64,000 nt of DNA from Paenibacillus ihbetae (GCF_002741055.1 NZ_CP016809.1:4256501-4320500); one strand, 5' to 3'. Shown: positions 52,789 to 61,702, counted from the first letter of the stretch. Notes: generated by a model not told the origin, from the sequence alone. Translations and numbers: made by a program.

Positions 52789-53574
52789 ATGCTGAATGCA
52801 TCGCCGTCTTCTTTTGTCATAATGCCCGCCTTGGCGAAGATCGCCTGCGAGCCGGGCTGGAAGTGGCAGAAACGCGAACGGCCCATGCAGAACTACGATC
52901 TGTTTTATGTATGGAGCGGTGAAGGGACGCTGGAACTGAATGATAAGCCTTATACGATCGGCAAGGGGAGCTGCTTCCTGTTCCGTCCGGGCGACCACAC
53001 CAGCGCAACCCATAATCCGCAGAAGCCGCTCGTTTTAACATACATTCATTTTGACGTAAAGGAACCGGTTACGGACATTCCGGCTCCATACCGTCAGCTA
53101 AGCGAGACGATGGATTTCGAATATTTGCTGGCGCGGTATGTCCGGTTGTATCTGGACAAGCCTTACGGGGCGGAAGAAGAGGGCCAGCTTATCCTGAAGC
53201 AGCTCATGATTCATCTGCTGCGGTCCGACCTGAATGAGCCTGTCGTAAAAAAAGCCAGCAACCAGCTGATGGAGGCGATCCACGAAATCGCCAACTATGT
53301 GCGCCAGCACCCGGGAATTCCCCACCGCGTAGAGGATTTGGCGGCGAGAGCCGGGCTGTCCCCGCGTTATTTCTCGATCAAATTCAAGGAGCTGATCGGC
53401 ACGCCGGTCCAATCCTACATTATCCAGATGCGGATCGAGCGGGCGCAGCATCTGCTGGTGCACCAGGGAATGAATGTCACGGAAGTGGCCGACGCGCTCG
53501 GGTATCGCGACATTTTCTTTTTCAGCCGGCAATTCAAGCAATATACCGGAAAAAGTCCGTCCGAAATCAGGTGA
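52789..53574 (+). CDS. AraC-family transcriptional regulator with cupin sensor
   Basis: A 261-residue regulator. N-terminal cupin-like sensor (YDLFYVWSGEGTLELNDKPYTIGKGSCFLFRPGDHTS) and a C-terminal pair of HTH motifs (VEDLAARAGLSPRYFSIKFKELIGT; VTEVADALGYRDIFFFSRQFKQYTGKSPSEIR). Such proteins often control sugar or siderophore genes, but no such gene is next to it. ATG at 52789 with GAGGGGGAATG upstream; a GTG one codon earlier is also possible. It lies 20 bases after the MocR gene and may be on the same transcript. Confidence 0.87.
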   Translation: MLNASPSSFVIMPALAKIACEPGWKWQKRERPMQNYDLFYVWSGEGTLELNDKPYTIGKGSCFLFRPGDHTSATHNPQKPLVLTYIHFDVKEPVTDIPAPYRQLSETMDFEYLLARYVRLYLDKPYGAEEEGQLILKQLMIHLLRSDLNEPVVKKASNQLMEAIHEIANYVRQHPGIPHRVEDLAARAGLSPRYFSIKFKELIGTPVQSYIIQMRIERAQHLLVHQGMNVTEVADALGYRDIFFFSRQFKQYTGKSPSEIR

Positions 53575-53710
53575 TTCCCCCGCGCCCTTTTTGTTGGCGC
53601 ATGCTCTTGCGGTAGCGGAAAGGGACCGGGGTTTCATCGTAAGCCATTTAGGGTAATCATCGCTTACGGTCTATAGAGAGCAAGGGATTATTGAAGGGGG
53701 GTGTAAGGGA

Positions 53711-53833
53711 ATGAGCCCAAGAAGACGGGTGCGCGGGCGGTTTTTCAGTCGCGGCGGCGGCAGCATTTTTCGGAATCGGTTGCGCCGCATGAAGTCGACG
53801 ATGAACCAAGGGCATCTTGATGTATGGTTTTGA
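53711..53833 (+). CDS. Possible Arg-rich 40-residue microprotein
   Basis: ATG at 53711 with GGGG and AAGGG upstream opens a 40-codon frame. About ten of the residues are arginine, clustered at the N-terminus (PRRRVRGR) and later (RNRLRR), with a GGG turn. It has no known family that I recognise. Basic microproteins of this size occur in spores, but chance is also possible. Low support. Confidence 0.35.
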   Translation: MSPRRRVRGRFFSRGGGSIFRNRLRRMKSTMNQGHLDVWF

Positions 53834-54226
53834 TGGAGCCTGAGTATTTTGTCCGGGGATAAGAAGGTGAACCCCGATTTTATATACGATGATCCAAAGC
53901 TAGCAGCCCGGCCGGGTGATCTTAAAAGTCTTGTACATACCAGGTTGGCTGGTTGGCGAGTAGCATCATGTGGGAATAATATTATAAGTTAACCGTAAAG
54001 GGAGTCCGGCAGGGCTCTCTTTTTACATGGGCCCCTGGCGTGATGCCCCTTGGCTTGTATGCTCAGGATCTAAGTTTCACGATTGAGCTTGGGCCCGACC
54101 CCGTGTATGATCAGGTTACGGATATTCGCGAAGCGGTTTATAAGAGGTTTTCGAGTTGCGGCAAGGGATTAGGCCAAGCGGGGGAGTCGCGACTGCATGA
54201 TTGAGAAAGCTGGGGGGATGGAGTTT
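53834..54226 (+). other. Weakly coding stretch with a possible decayed gene
   Basis: About 390 bases. A frame at 53980-54204 is open for 74 codons and reads like a protein segment (GSLFTWAPGVMPLGLYAQDLSFTIE in part), but its only good upstream ATG (53968) is followed by an in-frame TAA at 53977, so the start is broken. Within the same stretch, AGGGAGTCC and GGGCTCTCT before a T run (about 53997-54026) also look like a terminator. I cannot decide between relic gene and chance. Confidence 0.3.
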
Positions 54227-55084
54227 ATGAAAGCGGCGAATCAAAAGACAGCCCTGGTGACGGGCGCATCCAGCGGCTTCGGACTGCTGATCAGCATCGA
54301 GCTGGCGAAATGCGGGTATGATGTCGCAGCGGGGATGCGAAGACCGGAGGCAGCCGGGAAGCTCCTGCAGCAGGCGGCGAAGTTCGACGTGGCCGAACGG
54401 ATTCGCGTGATCGAGCTTGATATTTGCATCGAAGCGCAGGTATTAGCAGCCGCGCGCTTCGCAGAGGAAGAGCTCGGGCGCTTGGATGTGCTGGTCAATA
54501 ACGCTGGCATCGCGGTCGGCGGATTCGTAGAGGACGTGCCGCTCAGCGAGTGGAGAAGACAGCTCGAGACCAATGTGCTCGGAACCGTCGCCGTAACGCA
54601 AAGCATGCTGCCGCTGATGCGGCGGACCGGTAAATCCAAAATGATTCTGATCAGCAGCATCAGCGGCGTTGTTGGCTTTCCGGGGTACGGCCCGTATGCG
54701 GCTTCCAAATTCGCTGTCGAAGGCCTTGGGGAAAGCCTGGCCATGGAATTGATGCCTCTTGGCATCGATGTGGTGCTGGTGCAGCCCGGGGCTTATGGTA
54801 CGCCGATCTGGGGGAAGAGCTTCGGTGAGTTGAAGGTGAGGGAGGGATCGCCCTACAGCGGGATGCTGAAGCGGGTATTGGCGTACTCCGAACGGACCGC
54901 CAAAAAGAGCGGGGATCCGCTCGAGGTTGCAAGGTTGGTGGCTCGAATCGCCGGTATGGACCATCCAAGATTCCGGTACCGGCTTCCCCGCAGCACCCGG
55001 CTGACCGGGCGGATCAAGGCATGGCTGCCCGACCGCTTCTTTCAGCGGCTGATCGTCCGGCTGCTGGGAAAAGATGATTCATGA
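54227..55084 (+). CDS. Short-chain dehydrogenase/reductase
   Basis: A 285-residue SDR with TGASSGFG, NNAGIA, catalytic serine in LISSISG and YAASK, plus a C-terminal extension of about 45 basic residues (RYRLPRSTRLTGRIKAWLPDRFFQR). The extension resembles the tail of the 43441 SDR. The start is uncertain: ATGs at 54197, 54218 and 54227 are in frame; 54227 places GGGGGGATGGAG upstream and gives the usual SDR N-terminus. Substrate unknown. Convergent with psd. Confidence 0.82.
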   Translation: MKAANQKTALVTGASSGFGLLISIELAKCGYDVAAGMRRPEAAGKLLQQAAKFDVAERIRVIELDICIEAQVLAAARFAEEELGRLDVLVNNAGIAVGGFVEDVPLSEWRRQLETNVLGTVAVTQSMLPLMRRTGKSKMILISSISGVVGFPGYGPYAASKFAVEGLGESLAMELMPLGIDVVLVQPGAYGTPIWGKSFGELKVREGSPYSGMLKRVLAYSERTAKKSGDPLEVARLVARIAGMDHPRFRYRLPRSTRLTGRIKAWLPDRFFQRLIVRLLGKDDS

Positions 55085-55116
55085 CGTTTTCCTTGTCTAA
55101 AACGGCAAGGGCGTTC

Positions 55117-55962
55117 TTATTTTTCCGTACATAACTCCTGCTCCAAGCACACCTCCCGCTTCTTCTTCTTGTCTGCGGGCGGATGGAGGATGCCGAGCAG
55201 CTCGCCCATTTTAACCGTCGACCCGAGAGCGAGATCTCCCCGGGGGGTAAAGGTGCCGCTCTCGGTCAACAGCACAACGGTTGAGCCGAATTCGAAGTAG
55301 GCCAGCTCGTCCCCGATCTGCCATTTCGTCACGCTCTCGTCGGCATATCGGATGCTGCTTACGTTCAAAGCCCCGACCTTGACCACGGCAACCTCACCGA
55401 ATTCATGCTTGATGTAGGTAATGAGCCTTTCGTTGCGGCTGAGCACCGACCGGATATGGGTCATGGCAAAATCGTTGACGGGGTACACCTTGCCCTTAAG
55501 ATGCTCCCGTTCGATCTGTACGCCGGTAACCGGGGAATGGATCCGATGGTAGTCCGTCGGGCTCAAATATAAGACGAACGCGTAACCGTTCACATAATTC
55601 TCGAATCTCGGAGACTGTGCAAGCAGCTCTTCAATGGTGTAATCCTGTCCCTTGACGTTCAGGATGGTGCCGGTATCGATGGTGCCCATGGCGGTAATCG
55701 TCGCATCAACCGGGCTTACCATCGCATCGGCTGTGGCATCTATGGCGCGCAGGCCGATCTTTAATCGGCGGGAGAAGAATTCATTTAGCGAGCGGTATTC
55801 ATGCAGCTCCTTCTCCGCTTCATGCGCCGGAATTTGATATATTCGAATAAATGCAGGGATCAGATGACGGCTCAACCGGCTGTGGGAGAACTGCCCCACC
55901 AAATGGGACAACCACTTTCGGGAGGAGAGCTCTGTCATCAGACGCAGCAATCGTTTGGCCAT
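55117..55962 (-). CDS. psd: Phosphatidylserine decarboxylase proenzyme
   Basis: Makes phosphatidylethanolamine. The 281-residue membrane-associated proenzyme cuts itself at a Gly-Ser bond to form the pyruvoyl cofactor; the site is FGST (family LGST) near residue 243. Upstream conserved segments are YRSLNEFFSRRLK, SPVDATI, and TDYHRIHSPVTG. The ATG at 55962 follows AAGGAGATAAAC; seven upstream codons of the frame are unlikely. The PssA partner is not adjacent. Confidence 0.94.
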   Translation of the reverse strand: MAKRLLRLMTELSSRKWLSHLVGQFSHSRLSRHLIPAFIRIYQIPAHEAEKELHEYRSLNEFFSRRLKIGLRAIDATADAMVSPVDATITAMGTIDTGTILNVKGQDYTIEELLAQSPRFENYVNGYAFVLYLSPTDYHRIHSPVTGVQIEREHLKGKVYPVNDFAMTHIRSVLSRNERLITYIKHEFGEVAVVKVGALNVSSIRYADESVTKWQIGDELAYFEFGSTVVLLTESGTFTPRGDLALGSTVKMGELLGILHPPADKKKKREVCLEQELCTEK

Positions 55963-56081
55963 GTTTATCTCCTTTTTGTGCAAAGACCTCAGCTATCGAT
56001 GATGCTCGAAAAGCAATCACTCTGATATTGACATAGAATCGGCTGGAAATCAACAAACGGACTCTGAAGAAAAAAAGACTC

Positions 56082-56110
56082 TTGCCAAAACAGGGAAGGC
56101 TGTGTATTTT
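56082..56110 (+). promoter_or_regulatory. Sigma-A-type promoter upstream of the TPP riboswitch
   Basis: TTGCCA at 56082-56087 and TATTTT at 56105-56110 with 17 bases between. Modest match to consensus but correct position. Confidence 0.55.
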
Positions 56111-56136
56111 AAAGTTAACATAAAACCGAATAGGGA

Positions 56137-56224
56137 ATACGGGTGCTTGAGTGAATCAGGCTGAGATTGCAGCTGCTATCCGCTGTTGACCGTTAATCTG
56201 AACTGGGTAATGCCAGCGTAGAGA
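56137..56224 (+). ncRNA. TPP riboswitch (THI element)
   Basis: Core elements are present: GGGTGCTTG, GGCTGAGAT, then GACCGTTAATCTGAACTGGGTAATGCCAGCGTAGAGAA. Binding of thiamine pyrophosphate would favour the downstream terminator and stop import genes. The genes that follow form a thiamine-precursor transporter, matching the class. Confidence 0.95.
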
Positions 56225-56257
56225 ATATCCGACCCTGCTCATATTAGGGCCTAATTT

Positions 56258-56288
56258 CCGTCTGCGCGTTTTTCCAGACGGTTTTTTG
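56258..56288 (+). terminator. Riboswitch-controlled terminator before ykoE
   Basis: CCGTCTG pairs with CAGACGG around a 10-base loop and six Ts follow. It is the expression platform for the TPP aptamer. Confidence 0.88.
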
Positions 56289-56337
56289 TTGCGATTTTTC
56301 CATTTTCAAAAAATTAGCGATGGAGAGGGGAAGTTGT

Positions 56338-56970
56338 ATGATGGAAACGATGAGGCAAGGAATGATGGGGGCTCAGCCGAGGAAAGGGCTCAGACTGAGC
56401 GATATTTTGGTGACGGTGCTTGTATCGCTGGTGCTGGGCGTGGTGTATCACTTTTGGGGCTCGGTATACAACCTGCTGAAGCCGCTCTTTTTCGAAGCGG
56501 ACGAATTGCTGTACGGCATGTGGTTTGCCGCGGCGACACTGGCCTATCTGCTGATTCGGAAACCCGGCGTGGCCATCATTGCAGAGGTCGCAGCCGCACA
56601 TGTCGAAGTGCTGTTCGGAAGCGGGTGGGGGCTTACGCTGCTGATGTATGGCTTGATTCAAGGCTTGGGGGCCGAGCTCGTATTTGCCGCAACCCGCTAC
56701 CGCAGCTCCTCTGCCTTGACGGTGGCTCTGGCCGGGGCCGCTGCTGCCGTCGGCTCGATGCTGCTTGATTTCTTCTACAGCTACACGGACGATCTGCAGA
56801 CCTGGATGTTTCTGGCGAAGTACGGCATGCGGATCTTCAGCGGCGCCGTCATTGCAGGCCTCTTGATGCTCGTCCTCGCCAAAGCGCTGGAGCGTACCGG
56901 CGTAACCTCCCTGCTGCGTCCGGCTTCGCAAAAAGACTATGAGGCGCTGGACGATTCGCGCCATGTCTAA
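56338..56970 (+). CDS. ykoE: ECF transporter substrate-binding component YkoE
   Basis: The S-component that binds the thiamine precursor (hydroxymethylpyrimidine-type) for the ECF importer. The 210-residue protein has about six hydrophobic helices and the YkoE-type segment VVYHFWGSVYN near the start. The ATG at 56338 follows GAGAGGGGAAG. It overlaps ykoD by eight bases. The TPP riboswitch upstream supports a thiamine-related role. YkoF, which accompanies these genes in Bacillus subtilis, is not here. Confidence 0.9.
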   Translation: MMETMRQGMMGAQPRKGLRLSDILVTVLVSLVLGVVYHFWGSVYNLLKPLFFEADELLYGMWFAAATLAYLLIRKPGVAIIAEVAAAHVEVLFGSGWGLTLLMYGLIQGLGAELVFAATRYRSSSALTVALAGAAAAVGSMLLDFFYSYTDDLQTWMFLAKYGMRIFSGAVIAGLLMLVLAKALERTGVTSLLRPASQKDYEALDDSRHV

Positions 56971-58792
56971 AACGCTAACGGACCTCCCCGGAAATACCGT
57001 CGATGCGTCTAATGATCCGCAGGCGGAGCCGGCGGTTTATGTGGAAGGTCTGCGCCTTAAATATCCGGGCGAGGAACGGCTGATGTTCAAAGACCTTTCG
57101 TTCTCGGCCGCCCGCGGAGAAAAGGTGCTGCTGCTGGGTCCAAGCGGCTGCGGGAAATCGACGCTTCTTCAGGTGCTGAGCGGGATGATTCCCCGGGCGA
57201 CGGAGGTGCCGATGAAATGCGAGGCGCAGAAGCTTCCCGCATCCTGGGGATATGTGTTCCAGGATCCCGACACCCAGTTCTGCATGCCATTCGTGGACGA
57301 GGAGCTGGCATTCGTCCTGGAAAATCAATGCGTTCCACGGGAGCAGATGGAAGAGCGGATGCAGGCAGCGCTGCATGCGGTCGGATTGGAGCTGGAGTCG
57401 CTGCATGTCAAAATCGCGCATTTATCGCAAGGGATGAAGCAGCGTCTTGCACTGGCTTCTGCCCTGCTGCTGGAGCCGGAGGTGCTGTTTCTGGATGAGC
57501 CGTCAGCCTTGCTCGATCCCGAGGGCCGCGAGCAAATCTGGACGGCGGTGAAGGCCGTATCCTCAGGGCGAACCTTGATCATCGTGGAGCACCGGATTGA
57601 AGAGATGGCTGAATATGCAGACCGGGTCGTGCTTTTTGGCCCGGATGGGGCGATTCTGGGTGAAGGCACGCCGGCCGATGTATTCGCCCGCTATTCGCGG
57701 GAGCTGAAGGAATTCGGCATCTGGTATCCCGGCGTATGGGACGATTATGCGCAGTCCCCATCCGGCAGGGAAATATTTGCACCGCTCGAGGCATCCTCCG
57801 GTGCATCCTCCGGCGCATCATCCAGCGCATCCTCCGGCGGATCCCGCCAGGATGATTCCTTCGCCGGGGATTTGGGAACAGCTGCTCAGATACAGAACCG
57901 GGAACGGCTCTATTCCGGTGAGGAGTCCGGACGGCTTAACGTGGCGGACTTTACGTCGGCGGAACAGAGCAAGCCTGCCGTTCAGCTGGCTGAATTTTCA
58001 GGCAAGCGTTGGGACAAAGCCGTTATTACCGTCCAGGGGGCGGAGGTGTATCCGGGCGATTTTATTGCGATTGTCGGGCCGAACGGGGCGGGGAAGAGCT
58101 CGCTGCTTCTCAGTCTGATGGGGCTGCTGAATGCGGAAGGTAGGTACCTCCTCGGCGGGGAGGAGGTACCGCTAGGGAAAGGAAGACGAAACCGCAAACA
58201 AAAGGAGCGGATGCTCCGCCGAATCGGATTCGTATTTCAGAATCCCGAGCTGCAATTCGTGACGGAGCGGGTGTCGGATGAGGTGGCGTACTCCTTGCTG
58301 GTGGACGGCATGTCCTCGGATGAGGCGGCTGAGCAGGCCAGCCGGACGCTAGAGCGATTCGGACTAGACGGCAAGGAGAGCCGGCATCCGTACCAGCTCT
58401 CCACGGGCCAGAAGCGCCGCCTCAGCGTGGCCACAGCCATGGCCCGACAGCCGGCGGTGCTGCTGCTGGATGAGCCTACGTTTGGCCAGGATGCGCGGAA
58501 CACGTTTGCGATTCTGGAGATGTGCGAACGGCTGCGCCGGGCCGGGACGGCGATCATGATGGTCACCCACGAGATGCGAATCGCCGAGCAGGCGGCCACC
58601 CATATTTGGGAGATTCGTCAAGGGCAGCTGGTCTCCTGCATGGCATCGCCAAGGCTGGCGGCAAGGAGAGCGCCTGGCTTCCAGGAGAACGGTTATCCGC
58701 CGATGTGGTCAGAGGGCGAAGCCAAGGAGTATGCTGCCCGTGAGGAGAACAAGGAATCTTCCGGCAAGCCGTACGCGGAGGTGAGGTCATGA
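56963..58792 (+). CDS. ykoD: ECF transporter duplicated ATPase YkoD
   Basis: A 609-residue fusion of two ABC ATPase halves. First half: Walker A GPSGCGKS near residue 57, signature-like LSQGMKQR, Walker B VLFLDEPS. Second half: Walker A GPNGAGKS near 372, signature LSTGQKRR, Walker B VLLLDEPT. Both carry the ECF Q-helix style Q-x-P-D/E (FQDPDTQF; FQNPELQF). Between them is a low-complexity Ser/Gly/Ala linker encoded by a 12-base tandem repeat. ATGA overlap with ykoC. Operon under the TPP riboswitch. Confidence 0.92.
   Translation: MSKTLTDLPGNTVDASNDPQAEPAVYVEGLRLKYPGEERLMFKDLSFSAARGEKVLLLGPSGCGKSTLLQVLSGMIPRATEVPMKCEAQKLPASWGYVFQDPDTQFCMPFVDEELAFVLENQCVPREQMEERMQAALHAVGLELESLHVKIAHLSQGMKQRLALASALLLEPEVLFLDEPSALLDPEGREQIWTAVKAVSSGRTLIIVEHRIEEMAEYADRVVLFGPDGAILGEGTPADVFARYSRELKEFGIWYPGVWDDYAQSPSGREIFAPLEASSGASSGASSSASSGGSRQDDSFAGDLGTAAQIQNRERLYSGEESGRLNVADFTSAEQSKPAVQLAEFSGKRWDKAVITVQGAEVYPGDFIAIVGPNGAGKSSLLLSLMGLLNAEGRYLLGGEEVPLGKGRRNRKQKERMLRRIGFVFQNPELQFVTERVSDEVAYSLLVDGMSSDEAAEQASRTLERFGLDGKESRHPYQLSTGQKRRLSVATAMARQPAVLLLDEPTFGQDARNTFAILEMCERLRRAGTAIMMVTHEMRIAEQAATHIWEIRQGQLVSCMASPRLAARRAPGFQENGYPPMWSEGEAKEYAAREENKESSGKPYAEVRS
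57791..57840 (+). repeat. 12-base tandem repeat in the ykoD linker
   Basis: About four copies of a GCATCCTCCGGC-like unit encode repeated Ala-Ser-Ser-Gly. It keeps frame, so copy number could change linker length without killing the protein. Confidence 0.8.
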
Positions 58793-59595
58793 ATCTATGG
58801 AATCCGGTCCGCATCACGTGCCTGCACCGGGCAAATCCGGTCGTGAAGCTGCTTCTCGTCTGCTGCCTGTTCCTGATGACGGTGCTGACGCACGACATTG
58901 ATTTCGTGGCGTATCAGGCGCTGATCTTTATGATCTGCCTCCTGGCGCTGTCAGGTGTGCGCACATGGAAGATGCTGCTGTTCTTCATTCCATTTCTGCT
59001 CGCCTTCATCTCTTCCTCATCATCCATGATGCTGTTCGGGAAGGGAGAGACGATCTGGTGGGAATGGGGGCTGTTCAAGGTATCGGAGGAAAGCTTCTAT
59101 CGTGGATTGCACCTCGGGTTTAAAGGAATCGCCTTCGCCTGCGAAGGGCTTCTGCTCGTGACGACGACGTCGTCGGTCGATTTGTTCTACAGCCTGATGC
59201 AAAAGCTGAAGCTTGCTCCCAAGTACGCCTACAGCTTTATGGCTTCCATCCGGCTTCTGCCGATGGTGTGGGAGGAATATGTGATCCGCCGGCAAGCGCT
59301 GAAGGTGCGGGGAGTGGTCCCGATCCGCGGCGTCCGCGGGGCGGTGAACCGGGCAGGGATGTACGTGGTGCCGCTTCTTGCACAGAGCATCCGCCGGGCG
59401 CACCGGGTTGCGGCGGCGATGGAAGCCAAGCGATTTGACGGTGAGCGGGGACGGCGCCGAACGTATTTTTACCCCTCGCGCTATTCCCGCTATGATCTGC
59501 TCACCATCGCGCTGCTTGCGGCGGCAGCATACGGCGCTTATGCCGCTGCGGGGCATTTTCCATGGTTTGGCATCGGGGATGTGCGCTTTGATTAG
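58789..59595 (+). CDS. ykoC: ECF transporter transmembrane component YkoC
   Basis: The T-component, 268 residues, linking the ATPases to the S-component. Hydrophobic N-terminal helices (LLLVCCLFLM) and a cytoplasmic coupling region with the T-component signature (RRAHRVAAAMEAKRFDG). The ATGA overlap with ykoD shows translational coupling. It closes the ykoEDC operon, before a strong terminator. Confidence 0.92.
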   Translation: MNLWNPVRITCLHRANPVVKLLLVCCLFLMTVLTHDIDFVAYQALIFMICLLALSGVRTWKMLLFFIPFLLAFISSSSSMMLFGKGETIWWEWGLFKVSEESFYRGLHLGFKGIAFACEGLLLVTTTSSVDLFYSLMQKLKLAPKYAYSFMASIRLLPMVWEEYVIRRQALKVRGVVPIRGVRGAVNRAGMYVVPLLAQSIRRAHRVAAAMEAKRFDGERGRRRTYFYPSRYSRYDLLTIALLAAAAYGAYAAAGHFPWFGIGDVRFD

Positions 59596-59601
59596 ATAGA
59601 G

Positions 59602-59642
59602 AGGCAGCTTACGCTAGTAATTTTGCGTAAGCTGCCTTTTTT
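59602..59642 (+). terminator. Intrinsic terminator after ykoC
   Basis: GGCAGCTTACGC pairs with GCGTAAGCTGCC and six Ts follow. Confidence 0.92.
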
Positions 59643-59800
59643 GTGTTTTTGTGCTGGGCTGGCGTTGCATAGGGCAGCGAAAAAAGGGTGGATATTCCGT
59701 CTTAATGGTATATAATACGGATGGTACCGAATTGTTACTACTGGTACCAATCTTACATACCTGGGGCGGTATGCGTTCCACTTGGATGCTGCACTTTTTT

Positions 59801-59982
59801 GAGTTGCCAACAACACAGAAAAGCACATAACACTCTCTGAGGTGACAAGAACAAAAACGACAAAGTACGGTTTTGAGGTCACAAGAACAGAAGAGTCCAA
59901 GCACACGGTGAGGGATAAGAACAGGAAAGACAAAGCACGCCTTGAGCGGACGACAACCCGGTCAGGGGCAAGGCGGAAGTGA
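59801..59982 (+). repeat. Degenerate tandem repeat, about 35 bases per unit
   Basis: Units begin near 59801, 59839, 59875, 59910 and 59944, each with GAG then an ACAAGAACA-like core and an A-rich AAGCAC-like block. Three units (59839-59943) are clearly alike; the outer two are weak. Between terminator and TetR gene, non-coding on the plus strand. Confidence 0.6.
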
Positions 59983-60031
59983 AGCGCCGTATCCAGGTGG
60001 CTCAACGTAAGAAGAACAAGGAGGCTCGAAT

Positions 60032-60601
60032 ATGCGGGAGCGTATTTTGAAAGAAACGATGCGTTTGATCCAGCAGAAGGGCTTTGCCTTTACCGTCAGT
60101 GATCTGGCGCAGGGGCTTGCGATCAGCAAGCGGACCATTTATGAGCATTTTTCCTCCAAGGAAGAGATCGTCGAGTCGATCGTTGACAGCTTGATTCAGC
60201 ATATCCAGCAGCGGGAGCGGGAAATTGCGGCGGACGGACAGTTGGGCGTTCTGGAGAAAATCCATCAAATCCTGATCTGCTTGCCCCAAGAGGTGGAGAA
60301 GATGGATATGCGCCTTTTGACGGACCTCAAAAAGTTTCATTATAACCAATGGGAGAAGCTGGACGCCTTTTTTAGAGAAGAGTGGGGCATCGTCAGCAAG
60401 CTGATGGAGCAGGGGATGGCGGAGGGCGTCATCAAGCCGATCCCGCTTCCGTTGTTTATCGATCTGTATCTGGGCGCAATCCAGCAAATGTACGACTCCC
60501 GGGCAACGGTGAAGCATCAGATGCCGCTTGGGGAGCTGCTGAAGTCGATCATGGATATTCTGCTGTTCGGCATCGCCGCGGGGCAGGGAAAGGAGAAGTG
60601 A
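60032..60601 (+). CDS. TetR-family regulator of an SMR efflux gene
   Basis: A 189-residue TetR repressor. N-terminal HTH FTVSDLAQGLAISKRTIYEHFSSKEEI at about 20-46; the rest is the variable ligand-binding helical domain. It ends four bases before the SMR transporter gene, with the pump's ribosome binding site inside its 3' end, so it most likely represses its own operon and is released by a pump substrate. AAGGAGGC precedes the ATG. Confidence 0.9.
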   Translation: MRERILKETMRLIQQKGFAFTVSDLAQGLAISKRTIYEHFSSKEEIVESIVDSLIQHIQQREREIAADGQLGVLEKIHQILICLPQEVEKMDMRLLTDLKKFHYNQWEKLDAFFREEWGIVSKLMEQGMAEGVIKPIPLPLFIDLYLGAIQQMYDSRATVKHQMPLGELLKSIMDILLFGIAAGQGKEK

Positions 60602-60605
60602 AACG

Positions 60606-60974
60606 ATGCACTGGTTCTATTTAGCTCTGGCGATCTTGTTTGAAGTAGCCGGCACCATTAATATGAAAATGTCGGAGGGATTTACGAAGCTGCTGCCGAG
60701 CGTGCTGCTGGTCGTTTTTTATATATGCAGTCTGAGCTTTCTGACGCTGAGCCTGAAGCAGATCGAAATTTCGGTGGCGTACGCGATCTGGTCCGGCCTC
60801 GGCATTATGATCATCACGCTGATCGGATATTCGTTCTTTTCGGAACAAATTAACGGCTTGAAGATATTCTCGATTCTGCTGATCATTGCGGGTGTTGTGC
60901 TGCTGAACCTGTCGGGCGGCGCCCATGCGCAGGAACAGCCGAAGGCGGAGGAAACGGACGTTCAGGCGGGTTGA
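60606..60974 (+). CDS. Small multidrug resistance (SMR) transporter
   Basis: A 122-residue four-helix proton-coupled exporter. The essential membrane glutamate is in LFEVAGT at residue 13 (family E14). The second helix shows the SMR pattern (FYICSLSFLTLSLK, then AYAIWSGLG). A polar tail of about 20 residues after helix four is longer than the usual 105-110-residue proteins. Paired with the TetR gene. Substrates likely cationic or guanidinium-type, unproven. Confidence 0.9.
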   Translation: MHWFYLALAILFEVAGTINMKMSEGFTKLLPSVLLVVFYICSLSFLTLSLKQIEISVAYAIWSGLGIMIITLIGYSFFSEQINGLKIFSILLIIAGVVLLNLSGGAHAQEQPKAEETDVQAG

Positions 60975-61099
60975 TAAAGGCCTTGGATCCGGCCGATGGA
61001 ATACCCGGGCGGCTCTCTTGAATGCGCAATAATGTACTATACCCTTTTCGGCCGGCCGCTCTATAATGCAAGGGAATTCCTTGTAAGGAGCTGCAGGTC

Positions 61100-61696
61100 A
61101 TGAACTATTCTTCGTTCTTTATTTATTGCGTTATCGTTGCGTTTTCTCCGGGGCCGTCGAATATCGTCATTCTGGCATCGGTCCAGCAGTCGGGGATCAA
61201 ACGAACGCTCCGCTATATCGCCGGCGCCTCGATCGCTTTTTTCCTGTTGATTGCCCTATCTGTCGTCCTCGGCGAGACGCTGTCCTCTCGACTGCCGTTC
61301 ATTCTGCCGGTGCTGCGGATTGCAGGCTGTCTGTTCATGCTGTATCTGGCGTACCAGGTATACCATATGGACGTTTCCAACGCGTCAACAAACCGAACGG
61401 CGTCCTTCGCGTCGGGTTTTTTGATGCAGTTTCTGAATCCGAAGGTCGTGATGTTTACACTTACGGTCATTCCGAGCTACGTCATGCCATACTATACCGA
61501 GGGGCAGGTCATTTCCGCCTTCGTTGTCGCCGTTTCGCTGATCGGGCTGGCTGCGTATATGACCTGGGCGGTGTGCGGCAATCTGTTTCAGGGCGTTCTG
61601 CAAAAATACCGGAGAACGACCAACACGGTCTTGGCTTTGTTCCTGCTGTACTCGGCCATCGTCGTGTCGGACTTACCGAATCTTCTGAAGGGGTGA
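61100..61696 (+). CDS. LysE/RhtB-family amino acid exporter
   Basis: A 198-residue six-helix protein of the LysE superfamily, usually exporting an amino acid or related metabolite. N-terminal FSPGPSNIVI is the family signature, then helices with FLNPKVVMF. AAGGAGCTGC precedes the ATG. It is followed six bases later by an AraC regulator, a frequent pairing in which the regulator controls the exporter. Confidence 0.88.
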   Translation: MNYSSFFIYCVIVAFSPGPSNIVILASVQQSGIKRTLRYIAGASIAFFLLIALSVVLGETLSSRLPFILPVLRIAGCLFMLYLAYQVYHMDVSNASTNRTASFASGFLMQFLNPKVVMFTLTVIPSYVMPYYTEGQVISAFVVAVSLIGLAAYMTWAVCGNLFQGVLQKYRRTTNTVLALFLLYSAIVVSDLPNLLKG

Positions 61697-61702
61697 TGGA
61701 AG

